DNA from: Candidatus Kuenenia stuttgartensis
Lineage (GTDB): Bacteria > Planctomycetota > Planctomycetia > Planctomycetales > Planctomycetaceae
Length of the DNA: 33,870 bases
Reading direction: 5' to 3'
NCBI GenBank assembly: GCA_945861465.1
Contig: CAMAVB010000058.1
Coordinates: 1-33,870 of the forward strand
In this document: one piece after another, positions 9,407 through 17,198 of the stretch
Layout of the letters: each line of letters opens with the position of its first letter
Position numbering within the stretch: position 1 is the first letter of the stretch
Translations under genes and position numbers: made by a program
The notes under the pieces: model-generated
What the model was told of the DNA's origin: nothing
Databases searched by the model: none
Seen by the model: only the letters and a program-made list of their open reading frames with translations

Positions 9407-9484
9407 GTAGGGTGGGACAAGCGACAGCGCCGGCCCACCATCTGTCCGATGTGGTGGGCCGGCGCTCCGCTGGTCCCACCCTAC
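9407..9484. repeat. 78-bp palindrome, GTAGGGTGGGAC family, copy 1
   Basis: Ends are GTAGGGTGGGAC and GTCCCACCCTAC; the arms pair along nearly their whole length (CAAGCG...CGCTGG part imperfect). A near-identical copy lies at 23440-23516, and both copies follow AGTATG. Apart from this and the palindrome at 9801, the gene-free stretch 9375-9933 shows nothing I can support. Confidence 0.85.
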
Positions 9485-9800
9485 GAATTCAAGAACCGGA
9501 CCGCCGTGCCCTGTTCTATGCTACTCAGGCGGACCATTTCTGTCCCGTCCGAACTGACCGGCAACACAGAATTCCTGTGCTTTGAACGGACGATCCATTG
9601 TATATCCATTGGAATAATGCGGTCGCGGGTCTGAGTGAGGCATTTACTTGCAGCCGAAGTCGTGAGATTTCGGGCTGAATCATGGCCGGGCTCTGGATTC
9701 TGACGAATCCGGCTACAACTTGCTGCAATCGGCGCAGGATATCACGCGGTCGCGCCAGTCCGATCGCAGCTGCCGTGAATTGCAACCGATACGACAGGAA

Positions 9801-9818
9801 CAACATGACCTCATGTTG
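9801..9818. promoter_or_regulatory. Perfect 18-bp palindrome upstream of the CBS gene
   Basis: CAACATGA-CC-TCATGTTG, two 8-bp arms around a 2-base centre, 115 bases before the GTG start at 9934. The size and symmetry fit an operator for a dimeric regulator, but no regulator gene is nearby. Function is inferred only. Confidence 0.35.
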
Positions 9819-9933
9819 CAAAATCCTCTGTGAAAGCAGGCAGAACGCCGACTTTGTGACGCCTTTAACGAATTGCCGACACAGATTCCTTTTGGAAACA
9901 TTCACTCTTCCCAACCGCGCCAGGAGGTGTACT

Positions 9934-10545
9934 GTGCAGCAACATTTTGTTCGAGATCTGATGAGAATCCGGCACGGCCTTGTCGTGACGGCAACAGCAA
10001 CTTTGAGAGAAGTGGCAGAGCGGCTGATTATCAGCGACAGTGATCTGATGGCCGTGACTGATGAATGTGGCAAGCTTGCCGGCGTCGTCTGCGAAAGCAG
10101 CATCGTGCGAGCATTACTCGTAAATCCGGCTACGCACGTCACGATACAATCCATCGTCGTCCCACATGCCGAGTCTGTCCGACTCAACGCCAATCTCGCA
10201 ACCGTGCAGCCCTTGTTTCGTTCCTGTGCCAATACGGCGATCCCAGTTGTGGACGAGAATGGCTTTGTCTGTGGATTGCTGATGCGAAGCGATGTGATTC
10301 GCAGTCTGCTCAATCGCAACACCGAATCGGCGGAAACTGCGACGTCAACGGCGTCAACAGCCAGATTGATTCCGGCCACTCCAGTGGCATTCACCGGTTC
10401 AGTCACGGCATTCACACCGCCAATGAAGCGAACCATTCACGCAGGCGAATCCGTTTACGAAGCCGAAAGCAACCAGCCTCGTCCGCACTTTTTGCGAGCT
10501 GATGAAGCTCGTCGAGTCCTGTGGACCGCTGAGGACAGACTCTAG
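9934..10545 (+). CDS. CBS-domain-pair protein
   Basis: 203 aa from a GTG start. The frame is open upstream to 9682, but AGGAGG at 9922-9927 lies 6 bases before this GTG and the recognisable fold begins right after it, so I place the start here. Two tandem CBS motifs: FVRDLMRIRHGLVVTATATL..DLMAVTDECGKLAGVV and TIQSIVVPHAESVRLNANL..AIPVVDENGFVCGLLMRSDV. CBS pairs bind adenosyl nucleotides and act as regulatory modules. The C-terminal ~65 residues are Thr/Ala-rich and unassigned. No catalytic domain is fused, so it may act as a stand-alone sensor. An opposite-strand reading frame over the same bases has no recognisable content. Confidence 0.8.
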   Translation: MQQHFVRDLMRIRHGLVVTATATLREVAERLIISDSDLMAVTDECGKLAGVVCESSIVRALLVNPATHVTIQSIVVPHAESVRLNANLATVQPLFRSCANTAIPVVDENGFVCGLLMRSDVIRSLLNRNTESAETATSTASTARLIPATPVAFTGSVTAFTPPMKRTIHAGESVYEAESNQPRPHFLRADEARRVLWTAEDRL

Positions 10546-10623
10546 CTGTTGGACTGGTTGACTTTCTCATTGGAGATCCCATCCGGCTTGGGAACTTTCG
10601 CTGCAGGACTGCGACAGAAATAA

Positions 10624-10712
10624 GTGGGGCACGATTCCATCGTGCCCGATTCCATCGTGCCAGGCACGTTACAAACGTACCATCGTGCCAGGCACGTTAC
10701 AAACGTACCCCA
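10624..10712. repeat. Compound tandem repeat, CCATCGTGCC
   Basis: A 15-bp unit CGATTCCATCGTGCC occurs twice (10632-10661), overlapping a 28-bp unit that starts CATCGTGCCAGGCACG and is repeated twice perfectly (10653-10708). The outer ends GTGGGGCAC and GTACCCCAC are roughly inverted. Lies in the gene-free stretch 10546-10905. Confidence 0.85.
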
Positions 10713-10768
10713 CGTCCGGAAGACGACAGTCATTTCTCGCCGGTCCTTAATCTCCTCGATCGCCATCT

Positions 10769-10830
10769 TCGTTTAACGGCGAGCCGTACGCGAAACCCGG
10801 CACTGACGCCTGCGGCTTGCCGTTAAACGA
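10769..10830. repeat. Inverted repeat with TCGTTTAACGGC ends
   Basis: 62-bp imperfect palindrome. The ends TCGTTTAACGGCGAGCCG and CGGCTTGCCGTTAAACGA pair at 17 of 18 positions. REP-like, at the 3' side of the glycosylase gene. Confidence 0.7.
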
Positions 10831-10905
10831 TTCAGACGAGCGTCCCCTTGCCCAGATGGTGTGGTCTGGCAGGCAAAGCTAACAGCTTTACCTCGCGACT
10901 CCTCA

Positions 10906-11811
10906 CTACTGCAGCTCAACGCCCAGTTCCAGCATGAAGAACTTCATGTCATCCCAGACTTCCTTCTTGGCGGAAGGATTGCGGAGCAGATACGACGGGT
11001 GATACGTACACATCACCTTCGCGCCGTTGTGTGTGAAGAACTGACGCCGGAGTTTGCCCACTGCGCGTGTTTCATTCAATAGATTCTGGGCAGCGACCGC
11101 ACCCCAGCAAATGATGTACTCCGGCTGCACAATCCGGATCTGGGCGTCCAGAAACTCGCGGCAATTGGAAGCCTCCTGAGGCAACGGATTTCGATTGCCA
11201 GGCGGGCGACACCGCAGCACGTTGCAGATGTAGATGTCTTCGCGCCGCAACTTGCAGGCCGTGACAATCTTGTTGAGCAACTGACCGGCTTCACCGACAA
11301 ATGGCTCTCCCTGAGCGTCTTCGTCCGCTCCCGGTGCCTCGCCGATAAACATGATGCGTGCATTCGGATCGCCGACACCGAATACCGTTTGCTTTCGAGT
11401 CGCTGCCAGCTCACTGCACCGACGACATTTTGCCACGATCGCCGCCAACGAACAAAGTGCGTCGTGCTTTTGTTGAGTATCAGTCAACTCCTGGAGCAGC
11501 AGGCCCTGGACCTCTGCCAGCGCTTCAGGCCGATCAGCATCCGTCACCTTGAGTTCTTCCACCGACCGCAAGCCGCTGGTCGGACGACGCATTTCAGGAA
11601 CCGCCGCCGCTTTCGAGGACTTCCGTCCCGGTTTCGTGACATCCTTTGCGCTAACTCCGTCAGCGGTCGTGTTCGCAGCAACGCCGCGCGCCGTGGATTC
11701 GGTTTTCTGTGCCGGTTTCACGGGCTTTGGAAACTCCACACGCGGCACATGAGTCACCCCGACACCAGAGAGGTGCTGCAGTAACTGAGCAATCGCGCGT
11801 TTGCTGTTCAC
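10906..11811 (-). CDS. Type-4 uracil-DNA glycosylase (Fe-S)
   Basis: 301 aa, probable GTG start. Removes uracil from DNA as the first step of base excision repair; cytoplasmic. The C-terminal ~190 residues carry the family-4 signatures: four cysteines for a [4Fe-4S] cluster (C129, C132, C201 and C217, the last two separated by 15 residues), motif [18 protein letters not shown] (from residue 157) and motif [10 protein letters not shown] (271-279). The N-terminal ~110 residues are a Lys/Ala/Thr-rich extension of low complexity not found in short thermophile enzymes but common in planctomycetes. The frame remains open about 75 bases upstream without an ATG; GTG at 11811 begins the plausible [11 protein letters not shown] start. 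Confidence 0.9.
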   Translation of the reverse strand: MNSKRAIAQLLQHLSGVGVTHVPRVEFPKPVKPAQKTESTARGVAANTTADGVSAKDVTKPGRKSSKAAAVPEMRRPTSGLRSVEELKVTDADRPEALAEVQGLLLQELTDTQQKHDALCSLAAIVAKCRRCSELAATRKQTVFGVGDPNARIMFIGEAPGADEDAQGEPFVGEAGQLLNKIVTACKLRREDIYICNVLRCRPPGNRNPLPQEASNCREFLDAQIRIVQPEYIICWGAVAAQNLLNETRAVGKLRRQFFTHNGAKVMCTYHPSYLLRNPSAKKEVWDDMKFFMLELGVELQ

Positions 11812-11901
11812 AGGATTCTGTCCGAAAAGACGATCAACAATCAGAGCTGCGGCATTATCGCAGATTTCAGACAGACTCCAAGGACGCTGTCATGCATTCA
11901 T

Positions 11902-11933
11902 TGATGGATTGTGTGCCACTGGCTCTGCAAGTG
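11902..11933. repeat. Half copy of the GTGTGCCACTGGCTCTGCC repeat
   Basis: TGATGGATTGTGTGCCACTG followed by GCTCTGCAAGTG matches one arm and flank of the palindrome at 2466-2547, with a single change in the arm (CCAGTG to CAAGTG). The opposite arm is missing, so this is a truncated copy. Confidence 0.75.
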
Positions 11934-11958
11934 CTCCCTACAGGATTCAGCGCGCGAG

Positions 11959-12133
11959 CCTGCATTGCGCACAGTGTAGGCCGGACCAAGATCGCCGCAT
12001 GTGCCGGAACAGCGCAAACCCGAGTTTTACTTGGTGACAGGTTCTCGGCAGGACTTGCATTCGACTGGCGGTCGCCGTTCCGGCATTTGCCGGGTTTGCT
12101 CGGTCCGGCCTACAATGCCGTGCATAATGCAGG
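11959..12133. repeat. GTAGGCCGGACC repeat, long form, copy A
   Basis: 138-bp core (11976-12113) bounded by GTAGGCCGGACCAAG and CTCGGTCCGGCCTAC, flanked by an outer inverted pair CCTGCAT (11959) / ATGCAGG (12127-12133). The core aligns without gaps to the reverse complement of 30906-31043 at 117 of 138 positions by hand count. The outer end touches the stop codon of the DUF1501 gene. With the preceding half repeat it accounts for most of the gene-free stretch 11812-12133. Confidence 0.85.
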
Positions 12134-13546
12134 CTACGCCAGCACATCATGCACAATATTTCCAAATACATCTGTCAGGCGAAAATCGCGACCGGCGTGG
12201 CGGAATGTCAGACGCTCATGATCCAGTCCCAGAGCGTACAAAATCGTGGCGTGCAGGTCGTGCATGTGGACCGGATTCTCTGCCGGAGCATAACCAAAGT
12301 CGTCGGTTGAGCCGTACGTCAGTCCGCCACGCACTCCTCCACCCGCCATCCACATCGTGAACGCCTTCGGATGATGATTGCGACCGTCGCCGTTCTCGAC
12401 CATCGGCGTTCTGCCAAATTCGGCTCCCCATACGACCAGCGTATCGTCCAGTAATCCACGCCGATCCAGGTCTTCCAGCAGGCCAGCGATCGGGCGATCC
12501 ACTTTCGCGGATTCCTTCACATGTCCAGACTGCACTTTCTGATGATGATCCCATGTATAGTCCGTCGAAACCTGAATATACCGCACGCCGTTCTCAGCAA
12601 ACTTGCGGGCGAGCAGGCACTGACGTCCGAAGTTGTCGGTCGGCTCTGAATCAATGCCGTAGAGGTCAAGTGTCTCTTTGGATTCGTCGCTCAGACTCAT
12701 GATCTGAGGCATCGTGGACTGCATGCGAAATGCCAGTTCGTAATTGGCAATCAGCCCTTCGATGTTCTGGTCAACCGTTGTGTCTCGCAGATGCCGACGG
12801 TTGATTGACTGAATGAGGTCCAGCTGTGAACGCTGGATGCCCTTGTCCAGCCTCGTATTGGCAAGATTCGAAACGACGGCCTTCGCAATCGGGATTTCAG
12901 CCGATCCAATCGCCGTCGCCTGATGGATGGCGGGCAGAAACGCACTCCCATAATTCTGCACGCCTCCGTGGCCTCGCGGCGGCGAGATCGTGATGAACGC
13001 CGGCAGGTTGTCACTCTCGCATCCCAGTCCGTAGCTCACCCAGGCACCGACGCTGGGCCGCACAAGATTTGCCTGGCCCGTGTGGAGTCGCAGCAACGCC
13101 TCGCCGTGAGCGCTGCCTTCCGTATGCAAAGATCGGATCACGCACAGGCGGTCCGCGTGTCTGGACAAGTGCGGGAACAACTCACTGATCCAGACTCCGC
13201 TGTAACCATGTTGAGCGAACTTGAAGGGTGATCCCAGGGCCGTGCCAACGGACTCGGCATCGCTGCCCACAGCCTTCCCGGACAACGGTTGACCGGATAA
13301 TGCATTGAGCTGCGGTTTCGGATCGAACAAATCAACATGACTCGGCCCACCCCACATAAAGAGAAAGATCACCCGTTTTGCCCGCGCTGCAACATGCGGG
13401 GACGGCGCAATCGATGGACTCAGTTGCTGATCCGCCGCTGCCCGCTGCCCTGCGAACGCAGCCAGCGCCAATGATCCAAAACCGGCGGCGCTGTTCTGCA
13501 GCATCGCGCGGCGGGTTGTCGTCGGAAGGAATTGATGACACCTCAT
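12134..13546 (-). CDS. DUF1501 secreted protein (Tat-type signal)
   Basis: 470 aa. Begins with a twin-arginine-like signal (TTRRAMLQNSAAGFGSLALA), so folded export is likely. DUF1501 is an alkaline-phosphatase/sulfatase-fold family expanded in planctomycetes; its activity is not established. Visible blocks: RVIFLFMWGGPSHVDLFDPK, QCLLARKFAENGVRYIQV, LVVWGAEFGRTPMVEN, DGRNHHPKAFTMWMAGGGV and HATILYALGLDHERLTFRH. It starts only 3 bases after the upstream cytochrome gene ends, with GGAG overlapping that gene's 3' end, so the two are translated from one message. This pairing recurs across planctomycete genomes. Confidence 0.93.
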   Translation of the reverse strand: MRCHQFLPTTTRRAMLQNSAAGFGSLALAAFAGQRAAADQQLSPSIAPSPHVAARAKRVIFLFMWGGPSHVDLFDPKPQLNALSGQPLSGKAVGSDAESVGTALGSPFKFAQHGYSGVWISELFPHLSRHADRLCVIRSLHTEGSAHGEALLRLHTGQANLVRPSVGAWVSYGLGCESDNLPAFITISPPRGHGGVQNYGSAFLPAIHQATAIGSAEIPIAKAVVSNLANTRLDKGIQRSQLDLIQSINRRHLRDTTVDQNIEGLIANYELAFRMQSTMPQIMSLSDESKETLDLYGIDSEPTDNFGRQCLLARKFAENGVRYIQVSTDYTWDHHQKVQSGHVKESAKVDRPIAGLLEDLDRRGLLDDTLVVWGAEFGRTPMVENGDGRNHHPKAFTMWMAGGGVRGGLTYGSTDDFGYAPAENPVHMHDLHATILYALGLDHERLTFRHAGRDFRLTDVFGNIVHDVLA

Positions 13547-13549
13547 CGT

Positions 13550-16078
13550 CTACTCCAGCACCTGAAAACGGCTCGACGCGAACAACGCCTGGCAAACCAT
13601 CGACCAGGCCCGAACTTTGGCATCCGTGTCGCCATTTCCCTCGAAGCGATTCTGTGTTTCAGCGACGAACGCGAGCAGTTCCAGGCGCTCGTCGTCCTCA
13701 GGACGTGCCGTCAGTACCAGTTCGAACAGCTGGTCCAGTCGCGCTTCAGGCCCGAGTGCGGATTCTGTCGCCAGCAGGCGTCGCGCTGTGGCCTCGGCGG
13801 CGTCCATGACGGACGTATCGTTCAGCATGAACAGTCCCTGCGTGGCGACCAGCGTTTGTGCTCTCATACCGGTTGTCGCATGCGGGTCAGCGAAATCAAA
13901 GACGCCGAACAGTTCCGGTAAATCATTGCGAATCACGGGCAGGTAGACACTGCGACAGGGAAAATCCGTGCGCCGTCGGTTTGGGTTCTCTCCGACAGCT
14001 GTGGCCTGATCCCCCAGATAGGACACCGTGGAATCCATCGGCTTCAGGTCCAGGTTGCCTGCGGCTGACAACATTGCATCGCGCAACGACTCGGGGTCAA
14101 GACGTCGTCGGTGGGCGCGCCACAACAAGCGGTTTTCCGGATCGATGGCATGCGCAGTTTCATTGTGCTGACTGCTCATCCTGAACGTGCGACTCAATGC
14201 AATCTTTCGGACCAGGGATTTTACCGACCACTTCGAAGCAATTAACTCGCTGGCCAGATGGTCCAGCAATTCCGGATGACTCGGCATTTCTCCCGTGCGG
14301 CCAAAATTATCGACCGTTCTGACGATGCCGCGACCGATCATGTGGTACCAGATGCGGTTGGCCAGGACTCGCGCGGCAAGCTGCCCCGCGCCGCTATCGA
14401 CGTCCGTGAGCCAGTGAGCCAGCTCCAGCCGTCCGCTGTGTCCGTCGGGAATCTCGGCGGCCGTGTCGCTGACGACTCGCAGAAACCCGCGCGGGACTTT
14501 TTCGCCATGGCGATCAAACTGACCGGCGAGTCTGATCGATTCGTCCGCAGGCGTTTCGGCATCGCTGGGGATCATGGCACGCGGCGGAATTTCAGGCGGC
14601 TTCGCGATTGATGCATCCAGTTCTGCGACGAACGCTTTCTGAGCTTCGATCCGTTGTTCCGCTGTCGTCGTGGAACCAGCGACTCCTTCGGCAATGGCAT
14701 CTGCATGTTCGGCGGCGAATGTTTCAAACGCCGCTAAATCACGCTTCTCTAACAGTTCGAGCGCGGACTTTGCCTGCTTTTGCTGCTCCAGCAACTGCGG
14801 TCGACCACGCCAGTATTTCTCGTAGGCGGCATCCAGTTGATCACCGTCGGAGCCCAGTCCTGTCAGCTGTTCCATCACCCTTTGCTCGCCGAGCATATAG
14901 CGCCGTTCCATCACCTGCGTGGATGTCAGAATCCCCGCGAGCGCGTAATAGTCGGCTGTGGGGACAGGATCGAACTTGTGATCGTGGCATCGTGCACATC
15001 CCAGCGTCTGGCCGAGAATCGCGCGCCCGATCGTGTCGAGCTGTTCATCGGCAACGTCCATGCGCTGCTGGTTCGGGTCGCTGCCGAGTAATACTTTCGG
15101 TCCCATTGCAAGAAAACCAGCCGCGATGCGCTGTCGATCCCGCTGTTCGATTGATTCATGCGGCAGCAGGTCGCCCGCGATCTGTTCAAGCAGGAATCGG
15201 TCAAACGGAACATCCGCGTTGACGGCATCAATCACCCAGTTGCGGTATCGCCACGCTTCGCGGAACAGAAAGTTTTCGTCGAGCCCGTTGGAATCGGCAT
15301 AGCGACCCAGATCCAGCCAGTGCCGTCCCCAGCGCTGCCCGAATTGCGGCGAGTTCAGCAGCTCATCAACAGTGCGTTCCCAGGCATTTTCGGAATCATC
15401 ATTCAGAAAGGCCGTCACTTGTTCCGGTGTCGGCGGCAACCCGATCAGTTGAAAATACACTCGCCGAACCAGCGTGCGACGATCGGAGTCTTCCGTTGGC
15501 GTCAGGTTCGCCGTTTCAAGCTGTGCCAGTACGAAGGAGTCAATTGGCGATCGAGGCCAGTCCATTGCTTTGACGGCAGGACCATCCTGCGATTCCGCCG
15601 CCAGCGGTCGAAAGGCCCAGTGGTCACGCCCGGCAATCGGATCGGAAGGATTTCCCCGCTGGACGTCTGCGGCCAACACCTCGTCGCGCGGATCCGGTGC
15701 TCCGATCGCAACCCATCGCTCCAATGCCGCGACCGCTTCTTTTGGCAAAGCCTTGTCCGGCGGCATCTGCAGATCCGGATTTGTGTATCTGACGGCAGAA
15801 ATCAAAAGACTCGCATCGACATCGCCGGGAATAATGGCCGGACCTTTGTCACCACCCACGGACCAACCCGCCATGCTGTCCAGCAGCAAACCGCCTTCAC
15901 GCTTCTGCGAACGTGATGAATGACACTTGTAGCAATGCTCAATCAGAAGCGGTCGAACGTGCGTTTCAAAATATGCCACACCTTCAGGTGCTGGTGGTTC
16001 GGAAGCAAACGAGGTCGCTGTCGCAGAGAATGCGCACAGGAGACCGGTCATGCAGATTTGTCGCCGAATGAGTTTCAT
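13550..16078 (-). CDS. DUF1549/DUF1553 planctomycete cytochrome protein
   Basis: 842 aa exported protein (signal peptide ending near TSFASEP). Domain order: planctomycete cytochrome C module with haem motif CYKCH (C49, C52, H53) and a downstream LQMPPDKALP stretch; DUF1549 (~170-370) containing a second motif CARCHDHKFDP (C361, C364, H365); DUF1553 (~540-820) with SDTAAEIPDGHSGRLELAHW, NRIWYHMIGRGIVRTVDNFG and RLLWRAHRRRLDPESLRD. Probably a periplasmic c-type cytochrome; proposed links to polysaccharide breakdown are unproven. First gene of the operon with the DUF1501 protein. Confidence 0.94.
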   Translation of the reverse strand: MKLIRRQICMTGLLCAFSATATSFASEPPAPEGVAYFETHVRPLLIEHCYKCHSSRSQKREGGLLLDSMAGWSVGGDKGPAIIPGDVDASLLISAVRYTNPDLQMPPDKALPKEAVAALERWVAIGAPDPRDEVLAADVQRGNPSDPIAGRDHWAFRPLAAESQDGPAVKAMDWPRSPIDSFVLAQLETANLTPTEDSDRRTLVRRVYFQLIGLPPTPEQVTAFLNDDSENAWERTVDELLNSPQFGQRWGRHWLDLGRYADSNGLDENFLFREAWRYRNWVIDAVNADVPFDRFLLEQIAGDLLPHESIEQRDRQRIAAGFLAMGPKVLLGSDPNQQRMDVADEQLDTIGRAILGQTLGCARCHDHKFDPVPTADYYALAGILTSTQVMERRYMLGEQRVMEQLTGLGSDGDQLDAAYEKYWRGRPQLLEQQKQAKSALELLEKRDLAAFETFAAEHADAIAEGVAGSTTTAEQRIEAQKAFVAELDASIAKPPEIPPRAMIPSDAETPADESIRLAGQFDRHGEKVPRGFLRVVSDTAAEIPDGHSGRLELAHWLTDVDSGAGQLAARVLANRIWYHMIGRGIVRTVDNFGRTGEMPSHPELLDHLASELIASKWSVKSLVRKIALSRTFRMSSQHNETAHAIDPENRLLWRAHRRRLDPESLRDAMLSAAGNLDLKPMDSTVSYLGDQATAVGENPNRRRTDFPCRSVYLPVIRNDLPELFGVFDFADPHATTGMRAQTLVATQGLFMLNDTSVMDAAEATARRLLATESALGPEARLDQLFELVLTARPEDDERLELLAFVAETQNRFEGNGDTDAKVRAWSMVCQALFASSRFQVLE

Positions 16079-16257
16079 CCCGCTATTCTACCGGCTTCAC
16101 CATGAACGCAGCAAATGAGGAGTTGCTCCAAAATCCACTCTGCGCCAACGGCTCGCATTGCGTTCTGAACCAAAGGCCCATCGCCGCCTTCGCCAGCAAC
16201 CCATCGTCGAAGTCGGTACACAAGAACAGCGTTGTCATTCAAGCAGGAACACATTCA

Positions 16258-16340
16258 GCAGAAAAATTGATGGCAGAAAAATGAATCGCAGAATGACCTC
16301 AAGTCGTAGTCTGTATTTTTCTGTCCCTCATTTTTCTGCC
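16258..16340. repeat. Doubled-arm palindrome, GGCAGAAAAAT type (solo copy)
   Basis: Left side carries GCAGAAAAATTGAT then GGCAGAAAAATGA; right side carries the inverse TATTTTTCTGTCCC then TCATTTTTCTGCC. Two similar units per arm is the same design as the repeats flanking the GxxExxY gene (27287 and 28191, GGCAAGAAAATT type). No gene accompanies this copy. Otherwise the gene-free stretch 16079-16678 holds only a small hairpin. Confidence 0.75.
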
Positions 16341-16532
16341 AGATCTGACCTGACTACTGTAAACAGACGCCTGAAAATCTTCGCGGGGGAACAAGCGATC
16401 AACTGTGTGTCGATGGTGTGGATGACTCACAGTGTCTTGCATATTGCGCAAGATACATCTTGCTTCGGGACGCAGCCAGACTCATTCGTCACCTCACTCG
16501 CATGGATCTGCGCTTCACCGAGTTTCTGCTTT

Positions 16533-16556
16533 ATCGTTGGGTAAAACCCCAACGAT
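16533..16556. repeat. Hairpin ahead of the DUF4253 cassette
   Basis: ATCGTTGGG / CCCAACGAT, perfect 9-bp arms with a 6-base loop. Contains GTTGGGT (16536-16542), which fits the integron R' core pattern GTTRRRY, but no attC arms are seen upstream, so I do not call a recombination site here. Confidence 0.45.
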
Positions 16557-16678
16557 TGTAGTAGACTCTTCCCCCTGATAAACTTGAACCGACACCGGAA
16601 TAGAAATACTGATAATCACTTTATGTCGGTGATTTGACCCGATAAGTAAATAAGTTCTGCAGCAAAGAGGTAAGAATC

Positions 16679-17077
16679 TTGAGCCAGTTTGATGTCTTGC
16701 GTGAGCACCAGACTTGCGCGCCGGGCTACGAACCAACGAATGACCAGATCGTTGCCACAGTAGAACAGTGGAACAGTCAGCTTGGTGTGGTTGTTTCCGA
16801 GGTTGGACCAGATCGTTTTGCTATCCAGTTCAAGACGCTTCCTGACAATCTCGGCGAATTCGCGCAAGAACTCTACGCGTTTTGCCCAAACATTATTGAA
16901 CAGGATTTCGGAAACTACGAAGACATCCTTGAGTCTGCCGATGCTTTGCCTCCCGACTACATTGCCCATGTTCGAAGAATGGCTGATGGAGTAGACTTTG
17001 AAGATCCCAACTATCCGTTCGAACTCCTGAAGAAATCGTTGCGCGAAACCAAACAAGTCTCGTTCATGTGGGATTGA
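16679..17077 (+). CDS. DUF4253-domain protein (cassette gene 1)
   Basis: 132 aa from a TTG start; AGAGG lies 8 bases upstream. The C-terminal half has the DUF4253 pattern: QELYAFCPNIIEQDFG (the 'FCPDivdQG' block), followed by a divergent stretch and the closing VSFMWD. Function of the domain is unknown; it is often a small stand-alone protein and has been seen beside toxin/immunity genes, which I mention only as a possibility. No signal peptide or membrane segment. An attC-like site begins 6 bases after its stop, the arrangement of an integron gene cassette. Base composition is more AT-rich than the flanking operons. Confidence 0.75.
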   Translation: MSQFDVLREHQTCAPGYEPTNDQIVATVEQWNSQLGVVVSEVGPDRFAIQFKTLPDNLGEFAQELYAFCPNIIEQDFGNYEDILESADALPPDYIAHVRRMADGVDFEDPNYPFELLKKSLRETKQVSFMWD

Positions 17078-17083
17078 ATCGCT

Positions 17084-17176
17084 GCAGAACCAAGCCATGC
17101 ACGCCGAGCAAGCGATCGGCCATATTTGAAATGGTGGCTTCACTCGCGCGTGCCGGGGTGATGGCTGCCGTTAGCC
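17084..17176 (+). other. Integron attC-like recombination site
   Basis: 93-bp site between two genes. R'' box GCAGAAC (17084-17090) and R' box GTTAGCC (17170-17176) pair through AAC/GTT. Inside, L'' AGCCATGCAC (17093-17102) pairs with L' GTGATGGCT (17158-17166), leaving one extra G on the L'' side, the hallmark extrahelical base of attC bottom-strand folding. The inner part also folds imperfectly (GGCCAT...ATGGTGGC). The overall pattern recalls attC sites of environmental and planctomycete integrons. No integrase gene is in the window. Confidence 0.7.
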
Positions 17177-17198
17177 ATCCGAACGAAGCGATACATGG

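Noticed and set aside
9525-10436. Long open frame on the minus strand over the CBS gene
   Set aside because: Its translation has no domain-like content, and the plus-strand frame carries two clear CBS motifs with a strong ribosome-binding site.
15158-15916. Long plus-strand open frame inside the cytochrome gene
   Set aside because: Antisense shadow of the DUF1549 region; no recognisable protein features.
16102-16284. Short plus-strand open frame in the gap upstream of the cytochrome gene
   Set aside because: No ribosome-binding site, no recognisable content, and it runs into the palindrome at 16258.
16536-16542. GTTGGGT as an upstream attC/attI core for the DUF4253 cassette
   Set aside because: Fits GTTRRRY but is part of a simple hairpin, and no partner R''/L'' boxes or attI features are seen upstream.
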